Below, one piece after another: positions 10,864-21,437 of a DNA stretch of 64,000 nt. Numbering within the stretch: the stretch's first letter is position 1; each line of letters starts with the position of its first letter. Below the pieces are notes generated by a model. It had not been told where the DNA came from. It searched no databases and saw only the letters and a list, made by a program, of their open reading frames with translations. Both the position numbers and the translations under genes were made by a program. Source of the DNA: Guadua angustifolia (taxonomy: Eukaryota; Streptophyta; Magnoliopsida; Poales; Poaceae); assembly GCA_036346375.1 (NCBI GenBank), contig CM070508.1, forward strand, positions 26,046,852-26,110,851, given 5' to 3'.

Positions 10864-11660
10864 CTAACGCCACTCGAGCCAACCCCACCGAACTTCTGGT
10901 GGATACACCGGCCGGTGTGTTGGTGCTGGTACAAACCTATCCCAACGATCCTCCGCTGGATGCGCCTCCTGCACAGGCTCAACCTCCACTGGCTCCTGCT
11001 TGGCCTCCACAAGCTCTGGCTTCACTTCCACTGGCTCCGACTTCACTTCCTCTGGCTCTGGCTGCGGCTCCTGCTGTGGCTCCTCCGGTCTGGTCGTAGC
11101 TCAAAGACTGCCCGGCTCGTCCGTGACAAATGCTGTCTCCAGCTCCCCAATCCTCTGGATAGAGTGGGCTAAGTACTCACAAGTCTACAACAGATGAGCC
11201 CTCGCCTGCGTGAACTCGTCACGAGACCTCTGCAGCTCCTAAACCGTCTCGTCGATAGCATCCTCTTGAGCGATAACATATCTGGCCAGGTGGGTGATCG
11301 TGGCATCCTCCTCCTCTATGGGCTCTCTGTTGTAGCGAGTGTCTCTGCGTGGGTGGTGACGGAACACTGTGCCATCCAACTCCCTGGGGTAGGTACGAGC
11401 AATCTGCCTCATCGCTAGACGCGATGTCTCCTGAATCCCAGCGTCAAATGACAACCTCCTAGCTGTGATGCGGATGGGACGACTCGCCCTCGCCCTATCC
11501 CTAGCGTAGACCGTGATAGTGACATCCTGCAATATCGATCTGCCCGATCCTGAAGAGTCCCCGGTAGATCGGCTGTCATATCCCCAAAGCTGCATCATAC
11601 GCCAAAGCTCATGGCGTGCCCTCCAAAGGCGCCACCAAAAGAGTGGATCATCCTCATCTC
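10864..11660 (-). pseudogene. Extra ORF (orf0-like) between 5' LTR and gag of Tekay element
   Basis: A sense-strand coding region upstream of gag. The main open part is 11239-11598 (ELWRMMQLWGYDS, then VTITVYARDRARASRPIRI), and coding similarity seems to start before this, near 11660 (DEDDPLFWWRLWRARHE). After stops near 11238 and 11170 it continues to an open tail 10864-11046, strongly Glu/Val/Pro-rich (EPVEVKPELVEAKQEPVEVE). I know no function. An ORF in this place is recorded for rice RIRE3/RIRE8 elements (established, from memory). A helical middle followed by an acidic tail suggests a protein-binding rather than an enzymatic role (inference). Confidence 0.6.
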
Positions 11661-11848
11661 GTCAAAGGACACTCACGTGAAACTCACATATTTTAAACAA
11701 AGCTAATATGTGTTGAATTCAGCAAGGGTATGAAAGAAGAGAAGGGTAAGTCGAGATTGCATTATCATCTTGGCACATTTTAGCTTTTAGAAAATAGTTT
11801 TATCCTCACTACGACCATTCTAACTAAGGGCCGATCCTACGATCAAGA

Positions 11849-11861
11849 TGGCTCGATACCA
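11849..11861 (-). promoter_or_regulatory. Tekay primer binding site
   Basis: Minus strand TGGTATCGAGCC, close to the TGGTATCAGAGC complement of initiator tRNA-Met, four bases after the 5' LTR. This sets the element's orientation. Confidence 0.75.
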
Positions 11862-11865
11862 CCTC

Positions 11866-14800
11866 TGTCGGGACCCGAATTTGCAAATTCGGACCCTCAG
11901 GTATTCAGCACTAGTCCAGATCACGCTTAGTGCACACAGCCTCAACATTGGTACATATCACACCATAACCAACGAAATAATAAGTACTTTGATTAAATAC
12001 TCAAACTAGTTGATCGACCTTATGGTCAAGTTACAAAGATCGCCTCGCAGGCTTAAGACTTATTAAAATATTCAAATGCAATGAAATAAAATAAACTCGT
12101 GGCGCCAACCAATTTGCCCACAGTAACCGACCGGGCTCGCTCCCTAGTTTGTCGGCTCCTCCGATACTCCTCCTCCCGGCGTGGTTTGCTTCTTCTTCAA
12201 CTGAAGTTGTGTTGTTGTGGGGTGAGTACTTTGAGCACTCAAGAAGTCATGCATGTAATGCAATTCTAATATTCTACATGCATGGCTTAGTACAAAGGAT
12301 AGGCTATGGTTCATGAGCAAGACAACATTTAAGAATAACAAGTAATAATTTGCAAAGCAAACAAAACAAGAATAAGAATAGTAGCTTTCACAAACATTTT
12401 AATCACAATCATATTTCCATCCTATGTCAAGTTCCTCATTACCAACCCCAAGCATTTTCCATAAACAATTCATTTTCATGAAAATCTAACCCTTGGCCAG
12501 TAATCACCGAAGCGATGCTCATTACCGTGAGCACGGCTATTCAATAGGTTGTACACTCTGCAGAGGTTATACACTTTACCCACAAGATACAGTCAAATAC
12601 CACCAAGGCAAATAACCGTACGAAGCCTTTCCAAAGTTCCATCTAAACCCAAGACGCCGCTAAGGTTTCAACCTTGGAGGGATGGTTACCACACCTGTGG
12701 CCCCCTCTTGCGCCATGTGAGTTCTCATTCCGCTTCTCCGGCCTCACACCACCATGACAAGATACCAAAGAATAGATTTCCCAGTTTACTCAGCTAAGCC
12801 CGTCCCATTACGGAGCTTGTGGCTGTATGAGAGACTCAGTTCAAATGCTCGCAAGGTTAAGTCCTTAGTTGACCGAGGCAAGACTAACCAAGTGTGATCT
12901 CAATTATCCAAAACCAATAAGAAAAACCAAATACGACCGCCCAGTTGCCACTCTTGGCCCACCAGAAACAATCTTGCCATTTGCCCCAGTCTAAATCATT
13001 TTCCCACCCCGGTTCTTTACCATTGCACCACGTGCCATCATCAACTCAATAACACATGTCTCATTCACAAAGCATGTACAATATCTCATTAAGTCAGTAT
13101 TCACTTTGGTATTCCAAAAGCAGGAAATGTCCACGTGGCAGGGCTAAGCATACTACTTCGGTCTACTCAACCCATGTTGGCAAATTATTAATGTCCAACT
13201 ATTAGTCCATAACCTAGGGTGACAAATGATTCATGGCATACAATTATATACGACAAGATGGCATACAGCAACTAGGCATTTAGCTAATCCCAAAATTCAT
13301 TCAAACCAATTTTTACTAAATTAGCATGCAATAAATTAAATCAAAATAATTTTCTCTAATAGGTTCAACATGATCAAACACAACTTGCCTTCAAAAAGTA
13401 CTGATTCGGCTCTGAGCTTGCTCTCGGTCGAACCTCTCCTCGAAACCTTCGCACTTCAACGTCTCACGCCAGAACGCAAATAAATAGCAATAAATAAATA
13501 AAACAGAGAGCAACTCAAGCCTAAAATTCAAATAAAATTCATAAACAGAAAGAGGTTGATTTTACAAATTTATAGAAATTGGAATCACTCAAATCGGAGT
13601 TAAAACGCAAAAGTTATAAGCATTTGAAGTTTCAAAATACATTTAAAATCAATAAACGGAATTAAATAAATATTTTCTTTTTCGGAAAATTAATTATTGC
13701 GTCATCTGTGACACGTGTCACCACCAGAGAGTGACACGTGGCCCTGCTGACGTTAGCCCTGACCGCTATTTCACGACAAGTGGGTCCCACGTGGCGTCGA
13801 CATGACGTCAACGATGGCGCCACACGCACGCGGTGTGTGTGGTCGACGAGTGGGCCCGTCTTTGTCGATGACTCATGTGCACAATGCTCGTGCGGTGAGA
13901 TCGACATGTGGGTCCGCCTTGTCGGCGACTCATGTGCATGCGATGAGCGTGCGGTGAGACTGACATGTGGGTCCGCCTTGTCAGCGTCACGTGCACAGTG
14001 AACGGTGACGTGGCACGACGGTGGCCCTCGGATTTGCATCTAACGGTGGAGGTTAGAAGATGGGGTTCACTGTTCCTAGGGCGACGTGGACTCACCCGAA
14101 GCGTTGGATCTGGATCGTGCGGCTGGTGAAGGTCGGGCTCGGTGGAGACGGTGCGGCGGCGCTGCTTCACCGGAGCTGGGGAAGACGACGATGCCCGCGG
14201 CGCTCCGACGTTCCTCCGGCGTGAAGAAGTAGCGCTCCCGACGCGGCGTGACGAGGTGAGTTCGAGGGTGGCACGGGCGACGGTGGAGGGTGACCGGCGG
14301 CGGTGGAACGGCGCAAAGAACTCGGCGGAAGGCTTCGGGGACTTCGGCGAGCTCGTGCGGCGAGGCGGCGTCTCAGCGTAGCGTGTGTCTGGCCGGTGCG
14401 GCGTAAGGTGGAGATCACGACACGGGTGGCGGCGCCTTAAATAGTGCCCTCGATGTCCGTGAATCGCGCGGAAACCGAGGCCCACACGGCGGCGGCGGCG
14501 GAATCCGGCGGCGATTCGGATTGGGTGACGTGGCAATGCGTGAGCCGTCGGATCCGGATCGAATAGTGGCGGAGTTAGGGTTTTTCCGGAGCAGGCCGCC
14601 TGAGACTCGGCCCAAGATCGTTCATATGGATTTTAATTCTTTTCCGATTAAAATAATTCCCGAAAATAAAATAATTTATTTGGGGCATTAAAAATATCGA
14701 AAAATTCGGAAAAATTCTCATAAATATTTTAAGACATTTGTGACTCAAATAAAATATTTTCAGCAAAACTTTATTTTAACTTCTCCATTATTTAATTAAT

Positions 14801-14933
14801 TTGATAAATGGTTTAATTCAAAATAAATTCAAATAATTCCAATAAATCCAAATAAATCCAAATAAATTCCAGAAATTCCCAAAAATTCAAAATACCATTT
14901 AAATGCAAGAAAAGCAAAAATTGGGGTGTTACA
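11866..14933 (-). repeat. Tekay 5' LTR
   Basis: 3068-bp copy of the LTR. It supplies the promoter; the TATTTAA box is at 14437-14443 (minus). Differences from the 3' LTR are mostly 1-base gaps (for example GCTCGCTCCTAG against GCTCGCTCCCTAG). Confidence 0.92.
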
Positions 14934-15540
14934 ATGGTGTATGCTCGGTTTGATTTAAACAATAGATACTTTCACCACGGATTTAAAGAATAAAAGGTCC
15001 AGCGTAAATGGTTTGCACCGGACTAAAATTTATGAGATGTTTAAAATGATCCATCGTGAATGGAATGCGCTCGGTTATAATTTCGATTGAGTAGATTTTG
15101 GCTCCAGACTAAATTAGGAATGGTCCGGCGAAAATGGGATTTTGACTAAGGTTGCGTCGGAATTAAGGAAAGAGCAATGAAGATTAGTCCGGGGAAACAC
15201 TTAGACATTGTTTGGGGAGAAGGACTGATTCAAGGTAAAGAATGACAAAATAATTTTGACTCCAAACAGTTTATTTAGTCTTAGCCTATGAACCAAAATT
15301 CTAATTTGTGCATAATCCCCCTTTATACTACGGCCAAACAAAAATAAGTCCTAGCTACGTAGCTTGAATCATCTCCCAAGCCAGAACTAGTAACAAAGAT
15401 TCTTAATCTTGACCTTTTAAATGACTTCCTTGATGCTTTAACTAATATCTTTCATTGTTTAGAGATTATTGACTTAGTCATCAACACCAAAACCTTACAA
15501 TTAACCTTGAGAAAATAATTAGGGGGCCTAGATTCTATTA
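14934..15540 (-). repeat. Sirevirus 3' LTR, inner part
   Basis: Continuation of 2029-3053 after the gypsy insertion; matches 24121-24727. The terminal TGATAG (minus strand) seen in the other LTR is mutated to TAATAG here. Confidence 0.85.
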
Positions 15541-15556
15541 ATCTCCCCCTTTTTGG
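15541..15556 (-). promoter_or_regulatory. Polypurine tract next to Sirevirus 3' LTR, with two upstream copies
   Basis: The minus strand reads AAAAAGGGGGAGAT directly before the LTR. Similar tracts lie at 15663-15675 (TTTAGGGGGAGTATA) and 15934-15948 (CCAAAGGGGGAGAAT). Multiple polypurine tracts are a reported Sirevirus feature; this primes plus-strand DNA synthesis. Confidence 0.8.
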
Positions 15557-15968
15557 TGATTGATGACAACATACTTTTTCTAAGTCAATAATATCTCAAA
15601 CATTCTGCAAGACAGAGTTAGCTTGACAGAGTATAAACAGTTTTGTGCAGAAATAACATTTATACTCCCCCTAAATATGTGCAAGATAGAATATATCAGA
15701 GCTAATAACATTTATCAGAGCTAGAATATATCAGAGCATCCAAAATACCATAGATCAGAACAACAAATCATTCAAATTTAGGGCACTTAAAGTTCAGAAC
15801 ATTCAAATTTAGAGCACTTAAATTTTAGAACCAAAACATAACTATACATAGAACTTAATCTCTCTTAATCTCTCATAGTCCCTCAACACTCCCTTAGGCA
15901 AATAGTAACCCAGACAACCCCTAGAGAACTAAATTCTCCCCCTTTGGCATCAATTGCCAAAAAGGGTT

Positions 15969-18645
15969 CTACTTGTGCTTTGAAAAAGTCCTCTTGAGGC
16001 GACTGAAAGCCAAACTCTTCCATAGAGGGGAGACTATCTTTACTTCTTCATCTTCTTCATCCAATTGTTCCTGGGCCTGGGAACTGAGCACTGAGGCCAT
16101 CGCTTGATTATGCCAGCTCGGATAATCTGGATCACCAGGCTGAAGGGACATAGTCTGAAGGTCTTGCTGCATTTTGTTCAGAGACTCATTCATGGCCATA
16201 GAAGAATCATGGATCCCACATAGCTCATCATAGTTTCTTTTAAAGGTATCTTGTTGATATTCTGTAAGGGTCTTGTAAGCATTTTCAGAAAAGTCAAAAT
16301 AATTTTCTAGATTTTCACCAATCCAGTCAAGAGCACTCTGACTGTTCTTGAACCCATCATTGACTTGGCTGACAAGATTCTTCTGATTCTGATCGATCTT
16401 TAGATTCATATCATATAACCTATCTCTCAGTAGGTTTTGATTTGTGCCAATTTTCTCCATCCAATTTCTCAAGTCCCATTGATTGCTTCTGATATGATCA
16501 AACCTTGTAAAAGTTTCATTTCTGAACTAGACTTGTTCTTCATACTGTGTTCTCATCATTTCTTGAACTTGGTCATTATATTGCTACATAGCTCTCATCT
16601 GCTCTTCATGCCTTTGAGCTTCAAGTCTTTGATCTTCTTCATATCTGGCCTAAAATCCTCTCTGATCAGCATAATATTACTACTCATAAGACTGGAACCA
16701 TGCAGGCTGCTATGAAAAAGATTTTCCCACCCAGGAAAGGTGTTCTAGTAAGCATGCTCTGGGTGAGCCTTTGGAGGAGGTGGAGGAGGATAGAAAGTTT
16801 GATCAGGTCTTCAAGGTACTCTTGACCCTCCTACCTCATAGTCACGGGCTCTTGTCCTTACACCTTGGTCCTCCATAAACCTAGCAGCTACAACCATTTC
16901 CTTGAGATGATGAATCTGTTGTTGCTCAGTCTATGAATGATCATATGGGCTTGAGACAACTTGTGTAGTTGCATCTTCTTCATAGGAGTGCTTCCTTGGA
17001 TCTAGATAGTTGTCCTCATATACTTCAGTTGGCTCATCCTGCTGAAAGACTGTTCTTAATGCTGAGTGTTCCATCATGGGATAGAGTGGAGCACTTGGAA
17101 CAGGAACATCTAGGACTGAGTGAGCAGACTGATGACTATGGCTACCACTTCTAGGATTCACAGAGCTTCTAGCATGCCTTGGTGATTTACTTTTAACCCC
17201 ACTGTGAACACTTGGCTCTTTACTCCTTTCAGATCTGCTTGCACTATGGTGGCTGCCAACAAAACACCCAGCAGAAAGATCTTCATCATCAGACTTATTT
17301 TGAGCACTTGGCTCATTTTCTTCTTCAGTTCCATATTCTGGCACAATTTCCACACTGGGCTGATCTGCTTCTTCTTCCAAATCTGGTTGTGCTGGTTCTT
17401 CCTCTTCAAGAGGTTGATTTTGCTGTAGGTTGTGAAGAAATCCAGACTCCCTCAAATTTTGTCCAGTAGCTTTATGCATTTGGTACTTCTTTGGAAAGCA
17501 TTTGAAGTCCCAGCTCATCTCCTCTTGAGAGATTATCCCTTGTGCTAGCAGCATTTGAGTTATTTGCTATGCAAAAGGTAAGAGACTTCCCATTTTCCTA
17601 TAGATGGTTTCTTCTATTTCACCAAAGATGTAGATTGGATCAAATGAAGTAGCCATGCCAGATTTGGAGTCACTCCTTCTTTATAGCCAGTTTTGGGATA
17701 AATTGTATGCCTCAGAAGCAGCAGCAAAATCTTGGCTTCTTCTGACAAGTAGTGAACCCGATTAGGACTGAAATTGGCTTCTGTGATGTCTCTGTAAATA
17801 TGAGTTGATACTTGCAAGTCAGGCATATCACCAATCTGTCTCCATCTCTGTCCAAGGAACATTCTTTCATGGATTCTTGTCCTCTTGAGCAAGGGACTTG
17901 ATACACCAATTGCAGCTTCAAAGTGAGGAGACCTCACCTTTCTGATCTTCCCATCTATGGTGAATAGGATATAGTGTCTTTGCTTGTTCACTAGGTGGGC
18001 AGCATAGAACTCTAGGGTTCTGTTAACACTCTATGGTATGATTCTATTATACATCATGCTTGCTAAACCAGGAGTTGAGTTTATGCAGTCAAATATCCTT
18101 GTGGAACCAACAAGTGAATTCACTTGGTCCCAATCCACATAATGACGGTTGGAGAGGGCTGACAAGGGGTTTCCATTTCTATGTCTCCTATTCTTGTATC
18201 CAATGAATATATTCTTTTGTAGCATAGTAATAAAGTCTTCACCCAAAGAAGATCTAAAAACAGGAAACCAAACTTTCTCATTAACAAGCCTTACTGCTCT
18301 CAACTTTTTCCCTCCAAGGGCAGCAAGCCTTTCCCAGCCAAGAGTATCTACCTCATCATCAAACTCGATATCTTCAGATGAGGACCTACCACTAGGATCA
18401 TAGTCACTGTCATCTGATGATGATTCTGATTGTACTATTTGTTTGCCCTTTCCCATTTGAGGATGTAAGGTGACCACTTTTCTATTAACTCTACCAACAG
18501 TGTGAGTATCTTGCAAGAATACTGGTCCTTATAGCTGCCTTGACAGTGATATTCCAGGTGAACTAGAGGTTCTTTGTTTCTTTCCTTTAACCTTTTCTAC
18601 TATTTTCTCAATCAGACCCCTTTTGTCAGGATTCTTAGACCTCAT
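15969..18645 (-). pseudogene. Sirevirus env-like ORF (downstream of pol), broken
   Basis: A second gene between pol and the 3' LTR, in the place of the env-like ORF of Sireviruses. It begins with ATG at 18643-18645 (MRSKNPDKRG...) and has a Ser/Asp/Glu-rich stretch (SESSSDDSDYDPSGRSSSED, ~18430-18360). Next come a conserved-looking globular part (18360-17614), an acidic Glu/Pro-rich part (17554-16931) and a C-terminal part rich in Gln/Asn with probable coiled coil (16472-15969). In-frame stops fall near 18534, 18031 and 17610; frame changes follow. I see no convincing signal peptide or membrane segment, so an envelope function is not supported. Confidence 0.65.
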
Positions 18646-20040
18646 TGTGACAATTTTACCCAAACAAACAGAACTACTCCATCTGACTCAAGATAACCTC
18701 TTGCCAAGCGCAAACAGACCAGATCTAAGAAGAGAAAAGAACTATGGTCTAAGTTCTAGGTTTAGGGTTTTGACAAGAAAGAAAAGTCCGGGGAAAACTT
18801 ACTGAGCCTTGGAGAGATATCTTTGCGCAAGGAGAGGCCGGAGATCACCGTTGACATTGCCCGACAAGGATTTGCTTTGGTGAGAGAGAGGAAGAAACTC
18901 CAGCCTTTAAGGGATTGCGCAAGAGAGAAGGATGAACTTTGGGGAATTTTTTGCTAAGAGTAGTTGCTGCAGTAAATGTGAGAGAGAGAACAAGGGAGGT
19001 TTTGGTAACCAGCGCCTTTATTTCAGGGTGGTTGGAGGAGACAGGCGTCCATGTTTTTAGTGGTGGGACCCATTGAGGTAACAGACTTTAGGGAAGTTAA
19101 TGTGGGTCCCGAAAACAAGGATAGGGTAGCACGGAATAAGACCTAAAGATTAAGATAAGAATTTTGAATAAATTTTTGAAATTTTTGAAATGAGAGGATC
19201 AAATTTTTCAAAAAGAGATCAAATTTGTTTGAATTTAGATAAGAGTCAGATAAAGAGTTATACACTTAGAATGCCTGACTGACTTGAAGAAATCAGAGAG
19301 TTAACCTTTTACATCGGACTTAATATTTCAATATAATCATTTCACGACGGACTAAGTCACATTTGGTCTGTTGTCAAAGAGTTTTGTTCTGAGTGAGATC
19401 AGAGACAAAATTTCTTCTTGCTGGACCAAATACTTTTAGTCCGATGTAAATGAGCTTTTTGTTGCCAAGTTGGTCCATCGTAAATGAGTAACTCTCGGTT
19501 TATTTTATTTGATTTAAGTCCTCCGTACATGTGTATCTCTTTGCTTTTAGAAAATAAGAAGTATAGCTAGACTCTTGGAGATTTTCAAAGATCCACTTGA
19601 AAATTCAAATAACAAACATAAGATGGATCCTAGGAAATCTTCAGATAAAATTCAATCAACCAAATAAGAACATAGAACCAAGGATGAATTTTGAATTCTT
19701 TGGAAATGTGTGAGCCCAATTTCCAAATGAGCATGAGTATGGGCAACTCAAGCTCAACTGAAAAACTCAAGTGCTGAGAGGATAAACTTTGATAATTTTG
19801 CAGCAATAACTTTTAGTGAAGACAGATTTGGCTTATTTCACTACATTTTGGATAGGATGAGATAGAAGCATAGAAAGGAGAGGCTTACAGCAATATTTTC
19901 CATATTTTTGTTGTAGAGATTCTTTTTGCCTAGAAAATATAGCTTTTATCCAATTTCTGCACTTGAAATTTATTTGTTCACATAGTGGGTATCAAGGAAT
20001 GCACAATAAGCAAACTTGGCTCCTCCTTAATGTGACTTTA
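18646..20040. other. Sirevirus spacer between pol and env-like ORF
   Basis: Non-coding, AT-rich spacer of ~1.4 kb. It contains several GGTCCGnCG / CGGACTAA words like those in the LTRs (19313-19500). No ORF of note. Confidence 0.55.
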
Positions 20041-20223
20041 TCAAGCAACATTTGAAAAGGTAATAATGTTCAATTCATTTCTCAATTTAGAGAATCTAGC
20101 CTCATCAAGGGGTTTAGTGAAAATATCAGCTAATTGATCCTCAGTTCTTACATAACTAAGCATAATGTCACCCTTTGCAACATGATCACGAATAAAATGA
20201 TGTCAGATTTCAATATGCTTAGT

Positions 20224-21039
20224 TCATGAATGTTGGATCGGATTGTTTGCTATTTTCACTGTACTTTCATTATCACACAATAGAGGCACATTTTCAAACT
20301 TAATGCCATAATCCAAGAATGTTTGCTTGATAAATAGAATTTGAGCACAACAACTGCCGGTAGCCACATATTCGGCTTCAACAGTAGACAGTGCTACTGA
20401 ATTTTGTTTTTTAGAGCACCAAGACACTAAAGATCTTCCAAGCAAATGACAACCTCCTGAGGTGCTTTTATGATCAATCTTGCAATCAGCATAATCGGAG
20501 TCCGAATAGCCGAGAAGCTCAAATGAAGCACCTTTAGGGTACCATAAACCAATGCAAGGAGTATGCTTTAGATATCTAAATATTCTTTTTACAGCACTAA
20601 GATGTATTTCTTTAGGAGCAGCTTGAAATCTAGCACACATGCAAACACTAAACATGATATCGAGCCTAGATGCTATCAAGTAAAGAAGAGAACCTATCAT
20701 GGACCTATAGAGTTTTTGGTCAACAGGCTTACCTCCCACATCTTGATCAAGATGTGTATTAGTTGCTATGGGAGTTTTGATTGGCTTGTATTCTTCTATC
20801 TTGAAGCGCTTGAGAAGGTCTTTGGTGTACTTTTCCTGTGAGATAAAAGTTCGCTTCTTCAATTGCTTGACTTGAAAACAGAGAAAGAATGAAAGCTCCT
20901 CTATTATTGACATCTCAAACTCTTTTGCCATCATGTCACCAAACTCCTTGCACAAAGACAGATTGATGCATCCAAAAATAATATCATCTACATAAATTTG
21001 GCAAATCATTAATGCACCATTGATTTCTTTCAAGAACAA
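20224..21039 (-). CDS. Open segment: copia RT (YVDDIIFG) and RNase H
   Basis: The longest surviving copia frame (271 codons). Residues ~16-24 are QIYVDDIIFG with both catalytic aspartates; the linker has LYLIASRLDIMFSVC; RNase H has GYSDSDYADCK, LSTVEAEYVA and CDNESTVKIANN. The frame stops at 20224 at a TGA where CGA (Arg) is expected before THIEI-like residues, after which coding similarity continues to 20041. Confidence 0.87.
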   Translation of the reverse strand: MFLKEINGALMICQIYVDDIIFGCINLSLCKEFGDMMAKEFEMSIIEELSFFLCFQVKQLKKRTFISQEKYTKDLLKRFKIEEYKPIKTPIATNTHLDQDVGGKPVDQKLYRSMIGSLLYLIASRLDIMFSVCMCARFQAAPKEIHLSAVKRIFRYLKHTPCIGLWYPKGASFELLGYSDSDYADCKIDHKSTSGGCHLLGRSLVSWCSKKQNSVALSTVEAEYVATGSCCAQILFIKQTFLDYGIKFENVPLLCDNESTVKIANNPIQHS

Positions 21040-21074
21040 TGTTGGATCAACCTTCCCAATTTTGAAGTTCTTAA

Positions 21075-21437
21075 CTATAATAGAAAGTCTCTAAGGCGCT
21101 TATACCAAGCCCGTGAGGCTTGTTTCAAACCATAGAGTGCCTTAGACAATTTGTAAACATGATTGGGAAAATTGACGTCTTCAAATCTGGGTGGTTGTTT
21201 AACATATAAAGTTTCATCAATGATACTATTAAGAAAAGCACTTTTCACATCTATTTGAAAAAGTGTAATATTAAAATGAGAAGCAAAGGCTAGAAGGAAC
21301 CGTATAGCTTCAAGACGAGCTACAAGGGCATATGTCTCCCCATAGTCTAATCCTTCTACTTGAGTGAAGCCTTGAGCTACTAGGCTTGCTTTATTGCAAA
21401 CCACAACTCTATTATCATCTTGTTTATTTTGGAACAC
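21075..21437 (-). CDS. Open segment: copia reverse transcriptase N-terminal half
   Basis: 120-codon open stretch of pol. It carries the copia RT motifs LVAQGFTQVEGLDYGETYA, QIDVKSAFLNSII (first catalytic Asp) and ALYGLKQASRAWYKRLR. A short deletion or frameshift separates it from the YVDD half to the left. Confidence 0.85.
   Translation of the reverse strand: MFQNKQDDNRVVVCNKASLVAQGFTQVEGLDYGETYALVARLEAIRFLLAFASHFNITLFQIDVKSAFLNSIIDETLYVKQPPRFEDVNFPNHVYKLSKALYGLKQASRAWYKRLRDFLL

Larger units (their letters stand above)
3054..14933 (-). mobile_element. Tekay-type chromovirus (Ty3/gypsy), full-length structure, nested in the Sirevirus LTR
   Basis: 11.9-kb minus-strand gypsy element with two ~3.06-kb LTRs, tRNA-Met-type primer site, extra ORF, gag, protease, RT, RNase H, integrase and a C-terminal chromodomain. 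LTR ends on the minus strand are TGTAACACCCC...CCCGACA. Chromodomain and LTR ends point to the Tekay clade; the very long LTRs and an ORF before gag recall rice RIRE3/RIRE8 (from memory). The interrupted LTR reads on correctly across the insertion, but I cannot find a clean 5-bp duplication (TAGAC left, ATGGT right). All ORFs carry frame breaks. Confidence 0.9.

Noticed and set aside
10711..11172. Trp/Leu-rich plus-strand frame, looks like a membrane protein
   Set aside because: It is the complement of the Glu/Pro/Val-rich orf0 tail; the repeats of Leu and Trp are an antisense artefact.
15969..18645. Infectious-type envelope gene
   Set aside because: No signal peptide, transmembrane helix or fusion-like segment visible; kept only as 'env-like' by position.
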